Shown here: in pieces, positions 1 through 9,053 of the stretch
How positions within the stretch are numbered: position 1 is the first letter of the stretch
Layout of the letters: each line of letters opens with the position of its first letter
NCBI RefSeq assembly: GCF_017876395.1
Contig: NZ_JAGINX010000001.1
Location: 496,001 to 560,000 of the forward strand
DNA: 64,000 nt
Direction: 5' to 3'
Origin: Nesterenkonia lacusekhoensis
Lineage (GTDB): Bacteria; Actinomycetota; Actinomycetes; Actinomycetales; Micrococcaceae
Position numbers and translations under genes: made by a program
The notes under the pieces: model-generated
Told to the model about the DNA's origin: nothing
Seen by the model: the letters and a program-made list of their open reading frames with translations, nothing else
The model's database searches: none

Positions 1-78
1 AAGGTGGACCGCGCGCTGGACTACTCGCTGCGCTGGTCCGACCACGCCCCGCTGATGGTGGACTACCGCCTGCCGTGA
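1..78 (+). CDS. Exodeoxyribonuclease III, C-terminal end (partial)
   Basis: Only the last 25 codons are present, reading through SDHAPLMVDYRLP to a TGA. An SDHAP-type ending is the C-terminal catalytic Asp-His motif of exonuclease III/AP endonucleases, which act in base-excision repair of abasic sites. In Micrococcaceae an exoIII gene commonly sits just upstream of trpS, which fits. The call rests on this short tail, so another endonuclease/exonuclease/phosphatase-family member is possible. Confidence 0.6.
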   Translation, partial: KVDRALDYSLRWSDHAPLMVDYRLP

Positions 79-132
79 TGCGCTGAGCAGGCTGCCGCTG
101 CCTGACACAGGACCCTGAGCCTCTGACGTAGA

Positions 133-161
133 TTCGTTCAGAACGCGCTGCTTGGTAGTCT
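133..161 (+). promoter_or_regulatory. Candidate promoter of trpS
   Basis: TAGTCT at 156-161 preceded 17 nt upstream by TTCGTT (133-138). The string CTTGGTAGTCT recurs upstream of ppc (20043-20051), which supports it as a shared promoter core. It would give a leader of about 70 nt before the trpS GTG. Confidence 0.35.
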
Positions 162-237
162 GACAGCGATATCTCCGCGCGGGCGCAGGTCTTCTTCTGC
201 CCCGCCGCATAGCCGTGACGAGACTGAGGAACGAACT

Positions 238-1242
238 GTGACTGAGCGCGTACTCTCCGGAATGCAGCCCTCCGCTGATTCCCTCCACCTGGGCAACTAC
301 CTCGGAGCGCTCGTCAACTGGGTTGAGATGCAGGAGCGCTATGACGCGTTCTTCTTCATCCCGGATATGCACGCCATCACCGTGGCCCAGCCGCCGGAGG
401 AGCTGCGGCAGCGCGTCCGGCGCACCGCTGCCCAGTACATCGCCGGAGGCATCGACCCGGAGCGCTCCACGCTCTTCGTCCAATCGCATGTGCCCGAGCA
501 CGCTCAGCTGGCCTGGCTGATGATCTGCAGCACCGGCATGGGCGAGGCCTCCCGCATGACCCAGTTCAAGGACAAGACGGCCAAGGGAGGCGCCGATGCG
601 GCCAGCGTCGGACTGTTCACCTACCCCATGCTGCAGGCCGCTGACATCCTTCTCTACCAGCCCCACGGCGTCCCGGTGGGGGAGGACCAGAAGCAGCACG
701 TGGAGCTGGCCCGCAACCTGGCCCAGCGGTTCAACCACCGCTACGGCGAGACCTTCCGTCTGCCTGAGCCCTACATCCCGGCGGAGGGAGCTCGGATCTA
801 CGATCTGCAGAATCCGACGGCCAAGATGTCCAAGTCCGCGGAGTCGCCCAACGGTCTGCTCAACCTGCTGGACACCGATCAGCAGATCGCCAAGAAGATC
901 AAGTCTGCGGTCACCGACGACGGCAGCGAGATCAGGTTCGACCGTGAGGCCAAGCCTGGGGTGTCCAACCTGCTGAGCATCTACTCGGTGCTCAGCGGCA
1001 CGACCATCGATGAGCTGGTGGCCGAGTACGAGGGCAAGATGTACGGGCACCTGAAGGTCGACCTGGCCGACGTCGTCGTCGCCAAGCTGGGCCCGGTGCG
1101 GGACCGGGCCGAAGAGCTGCTCCGTGACCCTGCAGAGCTGGATGCGCTGCTGGCCAAGGGCGCGGCCAAGGCCCGTTCTGTGGCCTCTGAGACGCTGGCT
1201 CAGGCCTACGACAGGATCGGTTTCCTGCCGGCGGGGTCCTAG
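238..1242 (+). CDS. trpS: Tryptophanyl-tRNA synthetase
   Basis: Charges tRNA-Trp with tryptophan in the cytosol. Class I synthetase signatures are visible: the HIGH-type HLGN at residues 17-20 and KMSKS at 196-200, with the [16 protein letters not shown] stretch typical of bacterial TrpRS between them. At 334 aa it has the usual length. The GTG start is chosen because the HIGH motif then lies at its usual distance from the N-terminus and GAGGA (226-230) sits 7 nt upstream. The YihY-family gene starts 8 nt after its stop, so the two are probably co-transcribed; trpS next to a yihY/brkB gene is also seen in M. tuberculosis (Rv3336c/Rv3335c). Confidence 0.97.
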   Translation: MTERVLSGMQPSADSLHLGNYLGALVNWVEMQERYDAFFFIPDMHAITVAQPPEELRQRVRRTAAQYIAGGIDPERSTLFVQSHVPEHAQLAWLMICSTGMGEASRMTQFKDKTAKGGADAASVGLFTYPMLQAADILLYQPHGVPVGEDQKQHVELARNLAQRFNHRYGETFRLPEPYIPAEGARIYDLQNPTAKMSKSAESPNGLLNLLDTDQQIAKKIKSAVTDDGSEIRFDREAKPGVSNLLSIYSVLSGTTIDELVAEYEGKMYGHLKVDLADVVVAKLGPVRDRAEELLRDPAELDALLAKGAAKARSVASETLAQAYDRIGFLPAGS

Positions 1243-1250
1243 GTCCGACA

Positions 1251-2372
1251 GTGCCACAGACCAATCCCAGCCGGCTGAGGCCGCGGACCGGCCACCACAA
1301 CGCCTTGGTCGACGCCGCGAAGTCGCGGATCGAGAAGATCGATGATTCGCAGGAGACCTCGCAGAAGACCAACCCCCTGCACGCCGAGAAGCTGATCCAG
1401 GCCGAGCTGCAGGCGCGGATGGAGTTCGGGCGGCGCAGGCGCGACGGATCCGGACTCCCCACCGTGGCGCTGGCGCTCCTGGGGTGGAGGCTGGCCCGGG
1501 TGAACCGGACTCGGCCCGTCCGAGCCGTGAACCTGTTCTTCTTCCGCTACGGCACGGTCATGGCCGCCGGTGCGGCCTACATGATGTTCTTCTCCGTGGC
1601 CGCCCTGCTGTGGGCGGGGTTCTCCGTGGCCGGAATCGTGGTGGGCAACAGCCCGGAGTACCAGCAGCTGATCATCCAGTCGGTGAACAACGCGCTGCCC
1701 GGCCTGCTGAGCGACGGCGGCCTGATGACCGAGGAACAGGTCGAGGCCCTCTTCCACGTGGGCGGGTTCAACCTCTCCCTGAGTATCGCGGTGATCCTGG
1801 CGATCTTCACCTCGCTGAGCTGGCTGCACGGACTGCGCTCCGGGATGCGCAGCATCTGGGAGCGGCCGCTGATGGCCGAGAACATCGTGGCAGTCAAGGT
1901 CAAGGACCTCGGTGTCCTGACTCTGCTGGGTGTGGTCGCACTGACCTCGGCGATCCTCGGCTTCATCAGCCATACCTTCATCGAGGAGATCTTCGAACTC
2001 TTCGACTGGGACTCCCAAGGGGGCCTCGCCCAGCTGACCCGCCTGGCCTCTCTGGTCATCTCCTTCGGCCTGGACATGGTGGTGGCCGTGCTGCTGATGC
2101 GCCTGGCCTCGCACCTGGTGATCCCGGTGAGCGCCCTGTGGCAGTCTGCTCTGATCGCCGGCATTGGGGCCTCGCTGCTGCGCCTGCTCTCGGCCCAGCT
2201 GCTGAGCAACTTCAGCGACAGCCCGAACCCCCTGCTCAGCGGCTTCGGTGCAGTCCTGGGAGCCTTCTTCTACTTCTACCTCTTCGGGCTGGTCTACCTC
2301 GTAGCGGCGGCGTGGGGCGCTGTGGCGGCCTCTGACCACGCCCACCACAAGGGCCCCACCCGGCAGGGCTGA
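1251..2372 (+). CDS. YihY/BrkB family inner-membrane protein
   Basis: Polytopic membrane protein of the YihY/virulence factor BrkB family (once misnamed RNase BN); its biochemical role is not settled. The 373-aa product has a cytoplasmic N-terminal tail of about 85 residues followed by about six hydrophobic segments, starting with the one after FFFRYGTVMAAGAAYMMFF and ending with one near AFFYFYLFGLVYLVAAAWG; the long amphipathic loops between them are typical of the family. The GTG start follows the trpS stop by 8 nt with only a weak AGG upstream, suggesting translational coupling. It ends in a short His/Lys-rich tail. Confidence 0.88.
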   Translation: MPQTNPSRLRPRTGHHNALVDAAKSRIEKIDDSQETSQKTNPLHAEKLIQAELQARMEFGRRRRDGSGLPTVALALLGWRLARVNRTRPVRAVNLFFFRYGTVMAAGAAYMMFFSVAALLWAGFSVAGIVVGNSPEYQQLIIQSVNNALPGLLSDGGLMTEEQVEALFHVGGFNLSLSIAVILAIFTSLSWLHGLRSGMRSIWERPLMAENIVAVKVKDLGVLTLLGVVALTSAILGFISHTFIEEIFELFDWDSQGGLAQLTRLASLVISFGLDMVVAVLLMRLASHLVIPVSALWQSALIAGIGASLLRLLSAQLLSNFSDSPNPLLSGFGAVLGAFFYFYLFGLVYLVAAAWGAVAASDHAHHKGPTRQG

Positions 2373-2444
2373 GTTCTGGACTAGGCTCGTAGGGAACAGC
2401 GTCCGCTGTCCCTTCGAAAGCCTGCAGAGAGGTGAGCAGCCACA

Positions 2445-2720
2445 ATGGTCACAGCATTGGTCATGATGAAGACCGAGCCGCATAAGATCCCCGAATCGGC
2501 TCAGCTGATCGCGGATATCGAAGAGGTCGACGCCGTCTACTCGGTCACCGGGAAGTGGGACCTGGTGGCCACGGTGAAGACGGCCGACTTCGAAGACCTC
2601 AGCGAAGTCATCCCCGCCAAGATCGCCAAAGTGGCCACCATCTACGAGACCGAGACTATGGTCGCCTTCCGCACCTACTCCTCCCAAGATCTGGAAGCAG
2701 GCTTCGCCCTGGGCGAGTAG
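2445..2720 (+). CDS. Stand-alone Lrp/AsnC ligand-binding (RAM) domain protein
   Basis: A 91-aa protein made only of the effector-binding/oligomerisation domain of Lrp/AsnC regulators (alpha-beta RAM fold), with no helix-turn-helix. The pattern V-x-Y-S-V-T-G-K-W-D-L-V near residues 31-42 and the following VIPAKIAKVATIYET segment are characteristic. Such stand-alone RAM proteins are thought to sense amino acids or modulate full-length Lrp proteins; this one's partner is unknown. The ATG is supported by GAGAGG at 2427-2432. It is followed by a strong hairpin and converges on sdhB. Confidence 0.85.
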   Translation: MVTALVMMKTEPHKIPESAQLIADIEEVDAVYSVTGKWDLVATVKTADFEDLSEVIPAKIAKVATIYETETMVAFRTYSSQDLEAGFALGE

Positions 2721-2742
2721 GGGAGAGCCCGGCACACAGCTG

Positions 2743-2795
2743 CACAGACGACTGAGGGCCCCTGGGAACATCCCAGGGGCCCTCAGTCGTCTGTG
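2743..2795. terminator. Bidirectional terminator hairpin, RAM gene / sdhB
   Basis: Perfect 25-bp inverted repeat (2743-2767 and 2771-2795) with a 3-nt loop between convergent genes. There is no T-run on either side, so it would act as an I-shaped, U-less terminator of the kind common in high-GC actinobacteria. Confidence 0.8.
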
Positions 2796-2820
2796 CTCGG
2801 CGAGGCGGCCGGTCAGCCGC

Positions 2821-3612
2821 TCAGAGGCTGCGGGTCAGGATGGCCGTCTTGACCTCTTGGATGGCCTTGGTGACCTCGATGCCGCGTGGGCATGCGTCCG
2901 TGCAGTTGAAGGTGGTGCGGCAGCGCCACACGCCCTCACGGTCGTTGAGGACCTCCAGGCGCATGTCGCCGGCGTCGTCGCGGGAGTCGAAGATGAAGCG
3001 GTGCGCGTTCACGATCGCTGCCGGGCCGAAGTACTGGCCGTCGGTCCAGAACACCGGGCAGGAGCTGGTGCAGGCTGCACACAGGATGCACTTGGTGGTG
3101 TCGTCGAACCGCTCACGGTCCTCGGGGGACTGGTGACGCTCAGCAGTCGGCTCGGGGGAGTTGTTCACCAGGAAGGGCATGATCTCGCGGTAGGACTGGA
3201 AGAAGGGCTCCATGTCCACGATCAGGTCCTTCTCGATGGGCAGACCCTTGATGGCCTCCACGGTGATGGGCTTGGAGGTGTCCAGGTCCTTCAGCAGCGT
3301 CTTGCAGGCCAGGCGGTTGCGGCCGTTGATGCGCATCGCATCGGAGCCGCAGATGCCGTGGGCGCAGGAGCGGCGGAAGGTCAGGGACCCGTCGATCTCC
3401 CACTTGACCTTGTGCAGGGCATCCAGCACGCGGTCGGTGCCGTACATGGTGAGAGTCCACTCGTCCCACCAGGCATCCTCAGCACGTTCGGGATCGTAGC
3501 GGCGCACCTTCAGGGTGATGTCGAAGCTGGGCACTTCACCGCCGGATCCGCCGGCCTCGGCCAGATCGATCTTGGAGGCAGGTTCTGCGACTTCTTGGGT
3601 GGGGGTGCTCAT
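2821..3612 (-). CDS. sdhB: Succinate dehydrogenase iron-sulfur subunit
   Basis: Electron-transfer subunit of complex II, passing electrons from SdhA-FAD to quinone at the inner face of the membrane. The N-terminal ferredoxin domain carries the [2Fe-2S] ligands C83, C88, D91 and C103 (CAHGICGSDAM...C; the third ligand is Asp, as in E. coli). The C-terminal domain has the [4Fe-4S] run CILCAACTSSCP and the second cluster run CRTTFNCTDACPRGI. At 263 aa it is slightly long because of a 30-residue N-terminal extension rich in Ala, Glu and Gly. Its ATG overlaps the sdhA stop by 1 nt, so it is the last gene of sdhCDAB. Confidence 0.97.
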   Translation of the reverse strand: MSTPTQEVAEPASKIDLAEAGGSGGEVPSFDITLKVRRYDPERAEDAWWDEWTLTMYGTDRVLDALHKVKWEIDGSLTFRRSCAHGICGSDAMRINGRNRLACKTLLKDLDTSKPITVEAIKGLPIEKDLIVDMEPFFQSYREIMPFLVNNSPEPTAERHQSPEDRERFDDTTKCILCAACTSSCPVFWTDGQYFGPAAIVNAHRFIFDSRDDAGDMRLEVLNDREGVWRCRTTFNCTDACPRGIEVTKAIQEVKTAILTRSL

Positions 3613-5399
3613 CAGTACTTACGCTCCATCGGCTCGTAGCGGGTGAAGACGACAGGTTTGGTCTCGAAGCGGATGCCCTTGGTGCCTTCGGTCTCGGCCT
3701 CAGGATCGTTGTAGAGCATCGAATGCAGCATGAAGTTGTCGTCGTCGCGGTCCGGGAAGTCCTCGCGGTAGTGACCGCCGCGGGACTCCTGACGGTGCAG
3801 GGCCGCCACGGTCATGGCTTCAGCCATATCCAGCAGGAAGCCCAGCTCCACAGCCTCGAGCAGATCGAGGTTGAAGCGCTTGCCCTTGTCCTGGATCTGG
3901 ACGTTCTGGTAGCGCTGGCGCAGCTCCTCGATCTTGGCCAGCGCCTCCTTGATGGTCGTCTCGGAGCGGAACACCTGCATGTTCGCGTCCATGGTCTCCT
4001 GCAGCTCGGAGCGCAGGGTCGCCACCCGCTCGCCGCCCTGGCCGTCGCGGACCACGTTGAGCAGCTGCTCGGTGTAGGCGGCCGGGTTCTCCGGCAGCTC
4101 CACGAACTCGGCTGTTGTGGCGTACTCGGCGGCGGCGATGCCGGCGCGCTTGCCGAAGACGTTGATGTCCAGCAGGGAGTTGGTGCCCAGGCGGTTGGAG
4201 CCGTGCACGGACACACAGGCGACCTCGCCGGCGGCGTAGAGGCCCGGGACCACAGTGTCGTTGTCCTGGAGGACCTCAGCCTCGACGTTGGTCGGGATGC
4301 CGCCCATCGCGTAGTGGCAGGTCGGGAAGACCGGCACCGGCTCGGTGTAGGGCTCCACACCCAGGTAGGTGCGGGCGAACTCGGTGATGTCCGGGAGCTT
4401 GGCATCGATGTGCTCGGGCTCCAGGTGGGTCAGGTCCAGCAGCACATAGTCCTTGTTCGGACCGCAGCCGCGGCCCTCGCGGACCTCGTTCGCCATGGAA
4501 CGGGCCACGATGTCACGCGGTGCGAGGTCCTTGATGGTCGGGGCGTAGCGCTCCATGAAGCGCTCACCCTCCGAGTTGCGGAGGATGCCGCCCTCACCGC
4601 GGGCCGCCTCGGAGAGCAGGATGCCCAGGCCGGCCAGACCGGTGGGGTGGAACTGGACGAACTCCATGTCTTCCAGCGGGATGCCCCGGCGGTAGGCGAT
4701 GGCCATGCCGTCGCCGGTCAGGGTGTGCGCGTTGGAGGTGGTCTTGAAGATCTTGCCCAGACCGCCGGAGGCGAAGACCACCGACTTGGCCTGGAAGACG
4801 TGGATCTCACCGTTGGCCAGATCGTAGGAGACCACACCTGCGGTCTTCTTCTGGGTGTAGGTGGTGCCGTCCTCGGCGGTGACCTCTTCGTCCACCGTCA
4901 GCAGGTCCAGCACGTAGTACTCGTTGAAGAACTCGACGTTGTGCTTGACGCAGTTCTGGTAGAGGGTCTGCAGGATCATGTGACCGGTGCGGTCCGCGGC
5001 ATAGCAGGCACGGCGGACTGCGGCCTTGCCGTGGTCACGGGTGTGGCCGCCGAAGCGGCGCTGGTCGATCTTGCCCTCAGGAGTGCGGTTGAAGGGCAGA
5101 CCCATCTTCTCCAGGTCGAGGACGGCGTCGATGGCTTCCTTCGCCATGACCTCGGCCGCGTCCTGGTCGACGAGGTAGTCGCCGCCCTTGACGGTGTCGA
5201 AGGTGTGCCACTCCCAGTTGTCCTCTTCCACGTTGGCCAGTGCGGCGCACATGCCGCCCTGGGCGGCACCGGTGTGGGACCGGGTGGGGTAGAGCTTGGT
5301 CAGCACTGCGGTGTGCGCACGCTGGCCGGATTCGATGGCGGCGCGCATACCTGCGCCGCCGGCGCCGACGATGAGCACGTCGTACTTGTGAACCTGCAT
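3612..5399 (-). CDS. sdhA: Succinate dehydrogenase flavoprotein subunit
   Basis: Oxidises succinate to fumarate in the TCA cycle using covalently bound FAD. The dinucleotide-binding GAGGAG is at residues 12-17 and the FAD-linking histidine is H42 in SHTGAAQGG. The [23 protein letters not shown] and RGEGGILRN segments are typical of SdhA/FrdA active sites. The 595-aa length is normal. Third gene of the operon, 56 nt after sdhD, overlapping sdhB by 1 nt. Only a weak AAAGAG-like site precedes the ATG. Confidence 0.98.
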   Translation of the reverse strand: MQVHKYDVLIVGAGGAGMRAAIESGQRAHTAVLTKLYPTRSHTGAAQGGMCAALANVEEDNWEWHTFDTVKGGDYLVDQDAAEVMAKEAIDAVLDLEKMGLPFNRTPEGKIDQRRFGGHTRDHGKAAVRRACYAADRTGHMILQTLYQNCVKHNVEFFNEYYVLDLLTVDEEVTAEDGTTYTQKKTAGVVSYDLANGEIHVFQAKSVVFASGGLGKIFKTTSNAHTLTGDGMAIAYRRGIPLEDMEFVQFHPTGLAGLGILLSEAARGEGGILRNSEGERFMERYAPTIKDLAPRDIVARSMANEVREGRGCGPNKDYVLLDLTHLEPEHIDAKLPDITEFARTYLGVEPYTEPVPVFPTCHYAMGGIPTNVEAEVLQDNDTVVPGLYAAGEVACVSVHGSNRLGTNSLLDINVFGKRAGIAAAEYATTAEFVELPENPAAYTEQLLNVVRDGQGGERVATLRSELQETMDANMQVFRSETTIKEALAKIEELRQRYQNVQIQDKGKRFNLDLLEAVELGFLLDMAEAMTVAALHRQESRGGHYREDFPDRDDDNFMLHSMLYNDPEAETEGTKGIRFETKPVVFTRYEPMERKY

Positions 5400-5455
5400 G
5401 AACTTGGGGCTCTTTCTGTCAGTCAGTGCGGTGAAGAAGGGGTGCGGTCGGCGCT

Positions 5456-5962
5456 CTAGAGGTCGTGGCAGAACGCCGGCACGGACTCGAGCAGCTCGCC
5501 GGTCTGGTTGTCCACCAGGCAGGGCTCAAAGGTGAAGATCACCATGGTGCCCAGGACGATGACCACCGTGGAGCTGACGAAGAGGATGGACTTCAGCCAC
5601 AGGCGGGTGGAGTCCTTCTCCGCGTAGTCGTTGATGATCGTGCGCATGCCGTTGGTGCCGTGCAGCATGGCCAGCCACAGCATGGTCAGGTCCCAGAACT
5701 GCCAGACGGGGTTGGCCCACTTGCCGGCCACGAAGCCGAAGTCGATCTGGTGGATGCCGTCGCCGACCATCAGGTTGACCCAGAGGTGGACGAAGATCAG
5801 CACCACCAGGGCCAGGCCGGAGACTCGCATGAAGACCCAGGTGGCCATCTCGAAGCTGCCGTTGGAGCCCTTGGTGCGGAGGTACTTGGGGTCGATCCGT
5901 CCGGAGCGCGGTGCCTCGATGCCCTGCGCGGGGAGGAGTGAGTCAGAGTTCGTCGTCGTCAT
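5456..5962 (-). CDS. sdhD: Succinate dehydrogenase membrane anchor subunit SdhD
   Basis: One of the two membrane anchors that bind quinone and haem b for complex II. The 168-aa protein has a hydrophilic N-terminus of about 35 residues and three hydrophobic segments, near [34 protein letters not shown] and [18 protein letters not shown]. The histidines in FVHLW and LHGTNG are the likely haem/quinone-site residues. A GGGAGGA site overlapping the end of sdhC precedes the ATG; the intergenic gap to sdhC is 7 nt. Confidence 0.93.
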   Translation of the reverse strand: MTTTNSDSLLPAQGIEAPRSGRIDPKYLRTKGSNGSFEMATWVFMRVSGLALVVLIFVHLWVNLMVGDGIHQIDFGFVAGKWANPVWQFWDLTMLWLAMLHGTNGMRTIINDYAEKDSTRLWLKSILFVSSTVVIVLGTMVIFTFEPCLVDNQTGELLESVPAFCHDL

Positions 5963-5969
5963 GATTCGG

Positions 5970-6365
5970 TCATCCTCCCTGGACGAAGAGCATCAGGTGG
6001 CGGACGCTGAATGCGGCCATGGTCACGAACCACAGGGCCAGCACGGCCCAGAGCATCTGACGGTGGTAACGGGTTCCCTGCTTCCAGAAGTCCACCAGGA
6101 TGATCCGCAGGCCGTTGAAGGCGTGGAAGACGATGGCGCCCACCAGGCCGATCTCGCCGACGATCATGATGGGGTTCTTATAGGCGCCGATGACGGCGTC
6201 ATAGGCCTCCGGGGACACTCGCACGAGCGAAGTGTCCAGCACGTGGACCAGAAGGAAGAAGAAGATGCCGACTCCGGTGATCCGGTGCCCCACCCAGGAC
6301 CACATTCCTTCGCGGCCTCTGTAGAGGGTGCCCCGGCCGGTCGGGGCGCTCTTTGTCTGCGTCAC
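5970..6365 (-). CDS. sdhC: Succinate dehydrogenase cytochrome b556 subunit SdhC
   Basis: First gene of sdhCDAB; haem- and quinone-binding anchor subunit of complex II. The SdhC signature W-S-W-V-G-H-R-I-T-G-V-G is followed by three membrane segments, with His in LLVHVLDT and FHAFNGLR. The GTG at 6365 is preferred over an in-frame ATG at 6386 because GGGAGG (6376-6381) lies 10 nt before it; with the ATG that ribosome site would be inside the gene. This gives 131 aa. The upstream 329 nt are shared with the divergent manC gene. Confidence 0.93.
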   Translation of the reverse strand: MTQTKSAPTGRGTLYRGREGMWSWVGHRITGVGIFFFLLVHVLDTSLVRVSPEAYDAVIGAYKNPIMIVGEIGLVGAIVFHAFNGLRIILVDFWKQGTRYHRQMLWAVLALWFVTMAAFSVRHLMLFVQGG

Positions 6366-6603
6366 TGTGTACAAACCTCCCTGCATCGTCGCATGGCGTT
6401 CCGCGCCGCCTTGTCTTGGGTGCGTAGTCGATCGCGTTCGGCGGTGCGGGCGTGTGACGCCGGTGCGAGTGCGATCTCATACCAGGGTAAGGCACCGCCG
6501 TCAGTGACGTGGACCGCGTTCCTGCCCCGGACGCGTCGTTGCGCAGATCATGGTAGGCACAACTCGGCTCCAGGACCGAAACGACGCACAGAGCCGATGT
6601 TGT

Positions 6604-6620
6604 TCTACACGCGGTAGAAA
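6604..6620. promoter_or_regulatory. Palindrome TTCTAC-N5-GTAGAA upstream of sdhC and manC
   Basis: Perfect 6-bp inverted repeat around a 5-nt spacer (ACGCG) in the AT-rich part of the divergent region; a possible operator for sdhCDAB. Its ends equal the ends of the larger inverted repeats at 36062, 56951 and 57366, so it might instead be a collapsed copy of that repeat. Confidence 0.35.
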
Positions 6621-6682
6621 ATCGCAATGAATGTGAAACATGGAAAAGCCGTTCTCCGATGTCAGCTCAGTGCGCCCTGCCG

Positions 6683-6688
6683 TACCCT
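6683..6688 (+). promoter_or_regulatory. Leaderless -10 (TACCCT) of manC
   Basis: TACCCT ends 6 nt before the GTG at 6695, which places the transcription start at or next to the start codon. No Shine-Dalgarno site is needed or seen. Confidence 0.55.
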
Positions 6689-6694
6689 GGTGGA

Positions 6695-7804
6695 GTGACT
6701 CAAGCGCTCCCGAACTTCTACACCGTCATCCCTGCCGGTGGAGTGGGCACCAGGCTGTGGCCGCTCTCGCGCGCCAATGCGCCCAAGTTCCTCCACGACC
6801 TGACCGGTGCCGGAACGACTCTCATCCGTGGGACCTTCGAACGGCTGGCCCCGCTGACCGGGGACCGGGTGATGGTGGTGACCGGGGAGTCCCACCGGGA
6901 TGCGGTCCGGGAGCAGATCCCGGAGCTCGCCGGGGGAGACCTGGTGCTGGAGCCCTCACCCAAAGACTCTGCGGCCGCCATCGGACTGGCCGCCGCCATC
7001 CTTCACCGTCGCGACCCCGAGATCATCATGGGATCCTTCGCCGCGGACCAGGTCATCGCTCCGGTGGACATCTTCCAGGAGGCGGTGAAGGAGGCCGCCG
7101 TCACCGCGGCCACCGGCAGGATCGTCACCATCGGCATCAAACCTACGACGCCGGCCACCGGCTTCGGCTACATCCGCCAGGGTGAGGCGCTGAGCATCGA
7201 CGGCGCCCCGCATGCCTGCGAGGTGGCCGAGTTCGTGGAGAAGCCCGGGGAGCAGAAGGCTCAGGAGTACGTCGACGGCGGATCCCACCTGTGGAACGCC
7301 GGCATGTTCGTCGCTCCGGTGGGCCTGCTGCTGGAACATCTGAAGGCCAACGAACCACAGCTGCATGACGGCCTCGTGGAGATCGCCGCCGCCTGGGGCA
7401 CCGAGCGGCAGCAGGAGGTGATGGCCCGGATCTGGCCCACCCTGCCCAAGACCGCCATCGACTACGCAGTCGCCGAGCCGGCCGCCGCGGCCGGCGACGT
7501 CGCCGTCATCCCCGGGCACTTCACCTGGGACGACGTCGGCGACTTCGCCGCCATCGCCCGGCTCAACCCAGCCGAGGACGAAGATCAGATGACCGTGCTG
7601 GGCGATTCCTCCCGGGTCTATTCGGACGAGTCCTCCGGTGTGGTCGTCTCCGAGACCGACCGTGTGGTGGCGCTGATCGGGGTCAGGGACATCGTGGTGG
7701 TGGACACCGACGACGCCCTGCTGGTCACCACCACCGACCACGCCCAGTCCGTGAAGCAGGCGGTGGAGGCGCTGCAGAAGAAGGGAGATTCTGATGTCCT
7801 CTGA
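6695..7804 (+). CDS. manC: Mannose-1-phosphate guanylyltransferase (GDP-mannose pyrophosphorylase)
   Basis: Makes GDP-mannose from mannose-1-phosphate and GTP for mannosylated glycans and glycolipids. The N-terminal nucleotidyltransferase signature is AGGVGTRLWPLSR with the lysine of PKF that contacts the sugar phosphate; EKP and WNAGMF motifs follow at the expected distances, and the C-terminal VVVSETDRVVALIG...VVVDTDDALLV repeats form the left-handed beta-helix. GTG 6695 (369 aa) is chosen over an ATG at 6659 because the family starts just before the first beta-strand and a leaderless -10 precedes it. It overlaps the next gene by 11 nt. manA, the enzyme two steps upstream in the pathway, is at 51356-52675. 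Confidence 0.93.
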   Translation: MTQALPNFYTVIPAGGVGTRLWPLSRANAPKFLHDLTGAGTTLIRGTFERLAPLTGDRVMVVTGESHRDAVREQIPELAGGDLVLEPSPKDSAAAIGLAAAILHRRDPEIIMGSFAADQVIAPVDIFQEAVKEAAVTAATGRIVTIGIKPTTPATGFGYIRQGEALSIDGAPHACEVAEFVEKPGEQKAQEYVDGGSHLWNAGMFVAPVGLLLEHLKANEPQLHDGLVEIAAAWGTERQQEVMARIWPTLPKTAIDYAVAEPAAAAGDVAVIPGHFTWDDVGDFAAIARLNPAEDEDQMTVLGDSSRVYSDESSGVVVSETDRVVALIGVRDIVVVDTDDALLVTTTDHAQSVKQAVEALQKKGDSDVL

Positions 7805-9053
7805 TGTCACCGAATCCGGTGTGACCGGCTCCGCGGTCACCGGTTCCGCTGCCACCGGTGCCGGTCCCGCGCTGATCTCCCGCGCCGCCGGCGTCGTCGA
7901 CTCCCTCGGGGAGCGGCTGGTGGAGATCCGCCGCGAGCTGCACCAGCACCCTGAGCTCTCCTTCCAGGAGAAGGAGACGACCCGACGCCTGGTGGAATGG
8001 CTGCGCGAGGCGGGTCTGGAACCGCAGACCCTGCCCGAGACCACAGGCCTCTACGTGGACATCGGGCCGCAGGAGGCTCCGTTCGCAGCGGGCTTCCGCG
8101 GCGATATGGACGCACTGCCGCTCGATGAGGTCACCGACCTTCCGTACGCCTCCCAGAACCCCGGGGCGGCGCACGCCTGTGGTCATGACATCCACACCAC
8201 CGTGATGATGGGCCTGGCGCTCACCTTGGACCACCTGCACCGTGAGGTCGGGCTGGAGAACCGCTACCGCGTGATCTTCCAGCCCGCCGAGGAGACCATG
8301 CCCGGCGGTGCCAAGGAGGTCGTCAGCCAGGGGCTGCTGACCCCGCTCCCGAGGATCTTCGCCCTGCACTGCGACCCCAAGCTCACGGTGGGCTCCGTCG
8401 GGACGCGCATCGGGGCCATCACCTCCGCCTCGGACCTGGTGCGGATCGACGTCAGCGGACGCGGCGGCCACACCTCACGGCCCCATCTGACCGAAGACGT
8501 GGTGGGCGCGCTGGGGCACCTGGCCACCACAGTGCCGGCCGTGTTGGCCCGGCGGATCGACGTGCGCAGCGGCGTCTCCCTGGTGTGGGGCACCATCCGC
8601 GCCGGAAACGCGGCCAATGCCATCCCTGCCGCCGGCACTCTCGCCGGGACCATGCGGATCCTGGACGCCGACGCGTGGAAGGAGGCCGGGGGAGTCCTCG
8701 CCCCCATCGTGGAGCAGGCCGCGAACTCCTATGGCGTGGACGTCCAGCTCGAACATGTGCGCGGAGTGCCCCCGGTCATCAACGACGAGACCGAGACCGC
8801 CCGCGTGGACACCGCCGCCAAGGAGATCCTGGGTTCGGGATGCCTGGCTCTGGCCGAACAGTCCATGGGCGGGGAGGACTTCGCCTGGATGACTCAGGAG
8901 ATCCCCGGGTCCATGTTCCGCCTGGGCACCCGCACCCCGGACGGCCCTTCCTTCGACCTGCATCGCGGTGACTACGCTCCGGATGAGCGTGCCATCGGCG
9001 TCGGGGTCAAGGTGATGGCTGCTGTGGCGCTACGTTCTAGGATGAGTCCATGA
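7794..9053 (+). CDS. M20-family amidohydrolase (peptidase M20D / AmiA-like)
   Basis: Metal-dependent amidohydrolase of the IAA-amino-acid/hippurate hydrolase group; the substrate cannot be told from sequence. Metal-binding motifs are ACGHDIHTT and QPAEE, with RGGHTSRPH and GGEDFAW also conserved. 419 aa, normal apart from a low-complexity N-terminus with three VTGSA-like repeats. AAGGGAGA lies 5 nt before the ATG, which overlaps manC by 11 nt; the 3' end overlaps cdd (ATGA). In M. tuberculosis the amiA1/amiB1 amidohydrolases also lie near add-deoA-cdd, so the link to nucleoside salvage is conserved but unexplained. Confidence 0.88.
   Translation: MSSDVTESGVTGSAVTGSAATGAGPALISRAAGVVDSLGERLVEIRRELHQHPELSFQEKETTRRLVEWLREAGLEPQTLPETTGLYVDIGPQEAPFAAGFRGDMDALPLDEVTDLPYASQNPGAAHACGHDIHTTVMMGLALTLDHLHREVGLENRYRVIFQPAEETMPGGAKEVVSQGLLTPLPRIFALHCDPKLTVGSVGTRIGAITSASDLVRIDVSGRGGHTSRPHLTEDVVGALGHLATTVPAVLARRIDVRSGVSLVWGTIRAGNAANAIPAAGTLAGTMRILDADAWKEAGGVLAPIVEQAANSYGVDVQLEHVRGVPPVINDETETARVDTAAKEILGSGCLALAEQSMGGEDFAWMTQEIPGSMFRLGTRTPDGPSFDLHRGDYAPDERAIGVGVKVMAAVALRSRMSP
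9038..9043 (+). promoter_or_regulatory. Leaderless -10 (TAGGAT) of cdd
   Basis: TAGGAT lies inside the 3' end of the amidohydrolase gene, 6 nt before the cdd ATG. It would allow cdd-deoA transcription independent of manC. Confidence 0.45.

Larger units (their letters stand above)
6366..6694. other. Divergent intergenic region sdhC / manC
   Basis: 329 nt with no gene I can support. It holds the sdhC ribosome site, a TTCTAC-N5-GTAGAA palindrome (6604-6620) and the leaderless promoter of manC at its right end. The stretch 6600-6660 is noticeably AT-richer than its surroundings, as expected for a promoter region. Confidence 0.6.

Noticed and set aside
1239-2771. A 510-codon minus-strand frame opposite yihY and the RAM gene
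   Set aside because: His/Gln/Gly-rich antisense text; it also runs through the terminator at 2743-2795.
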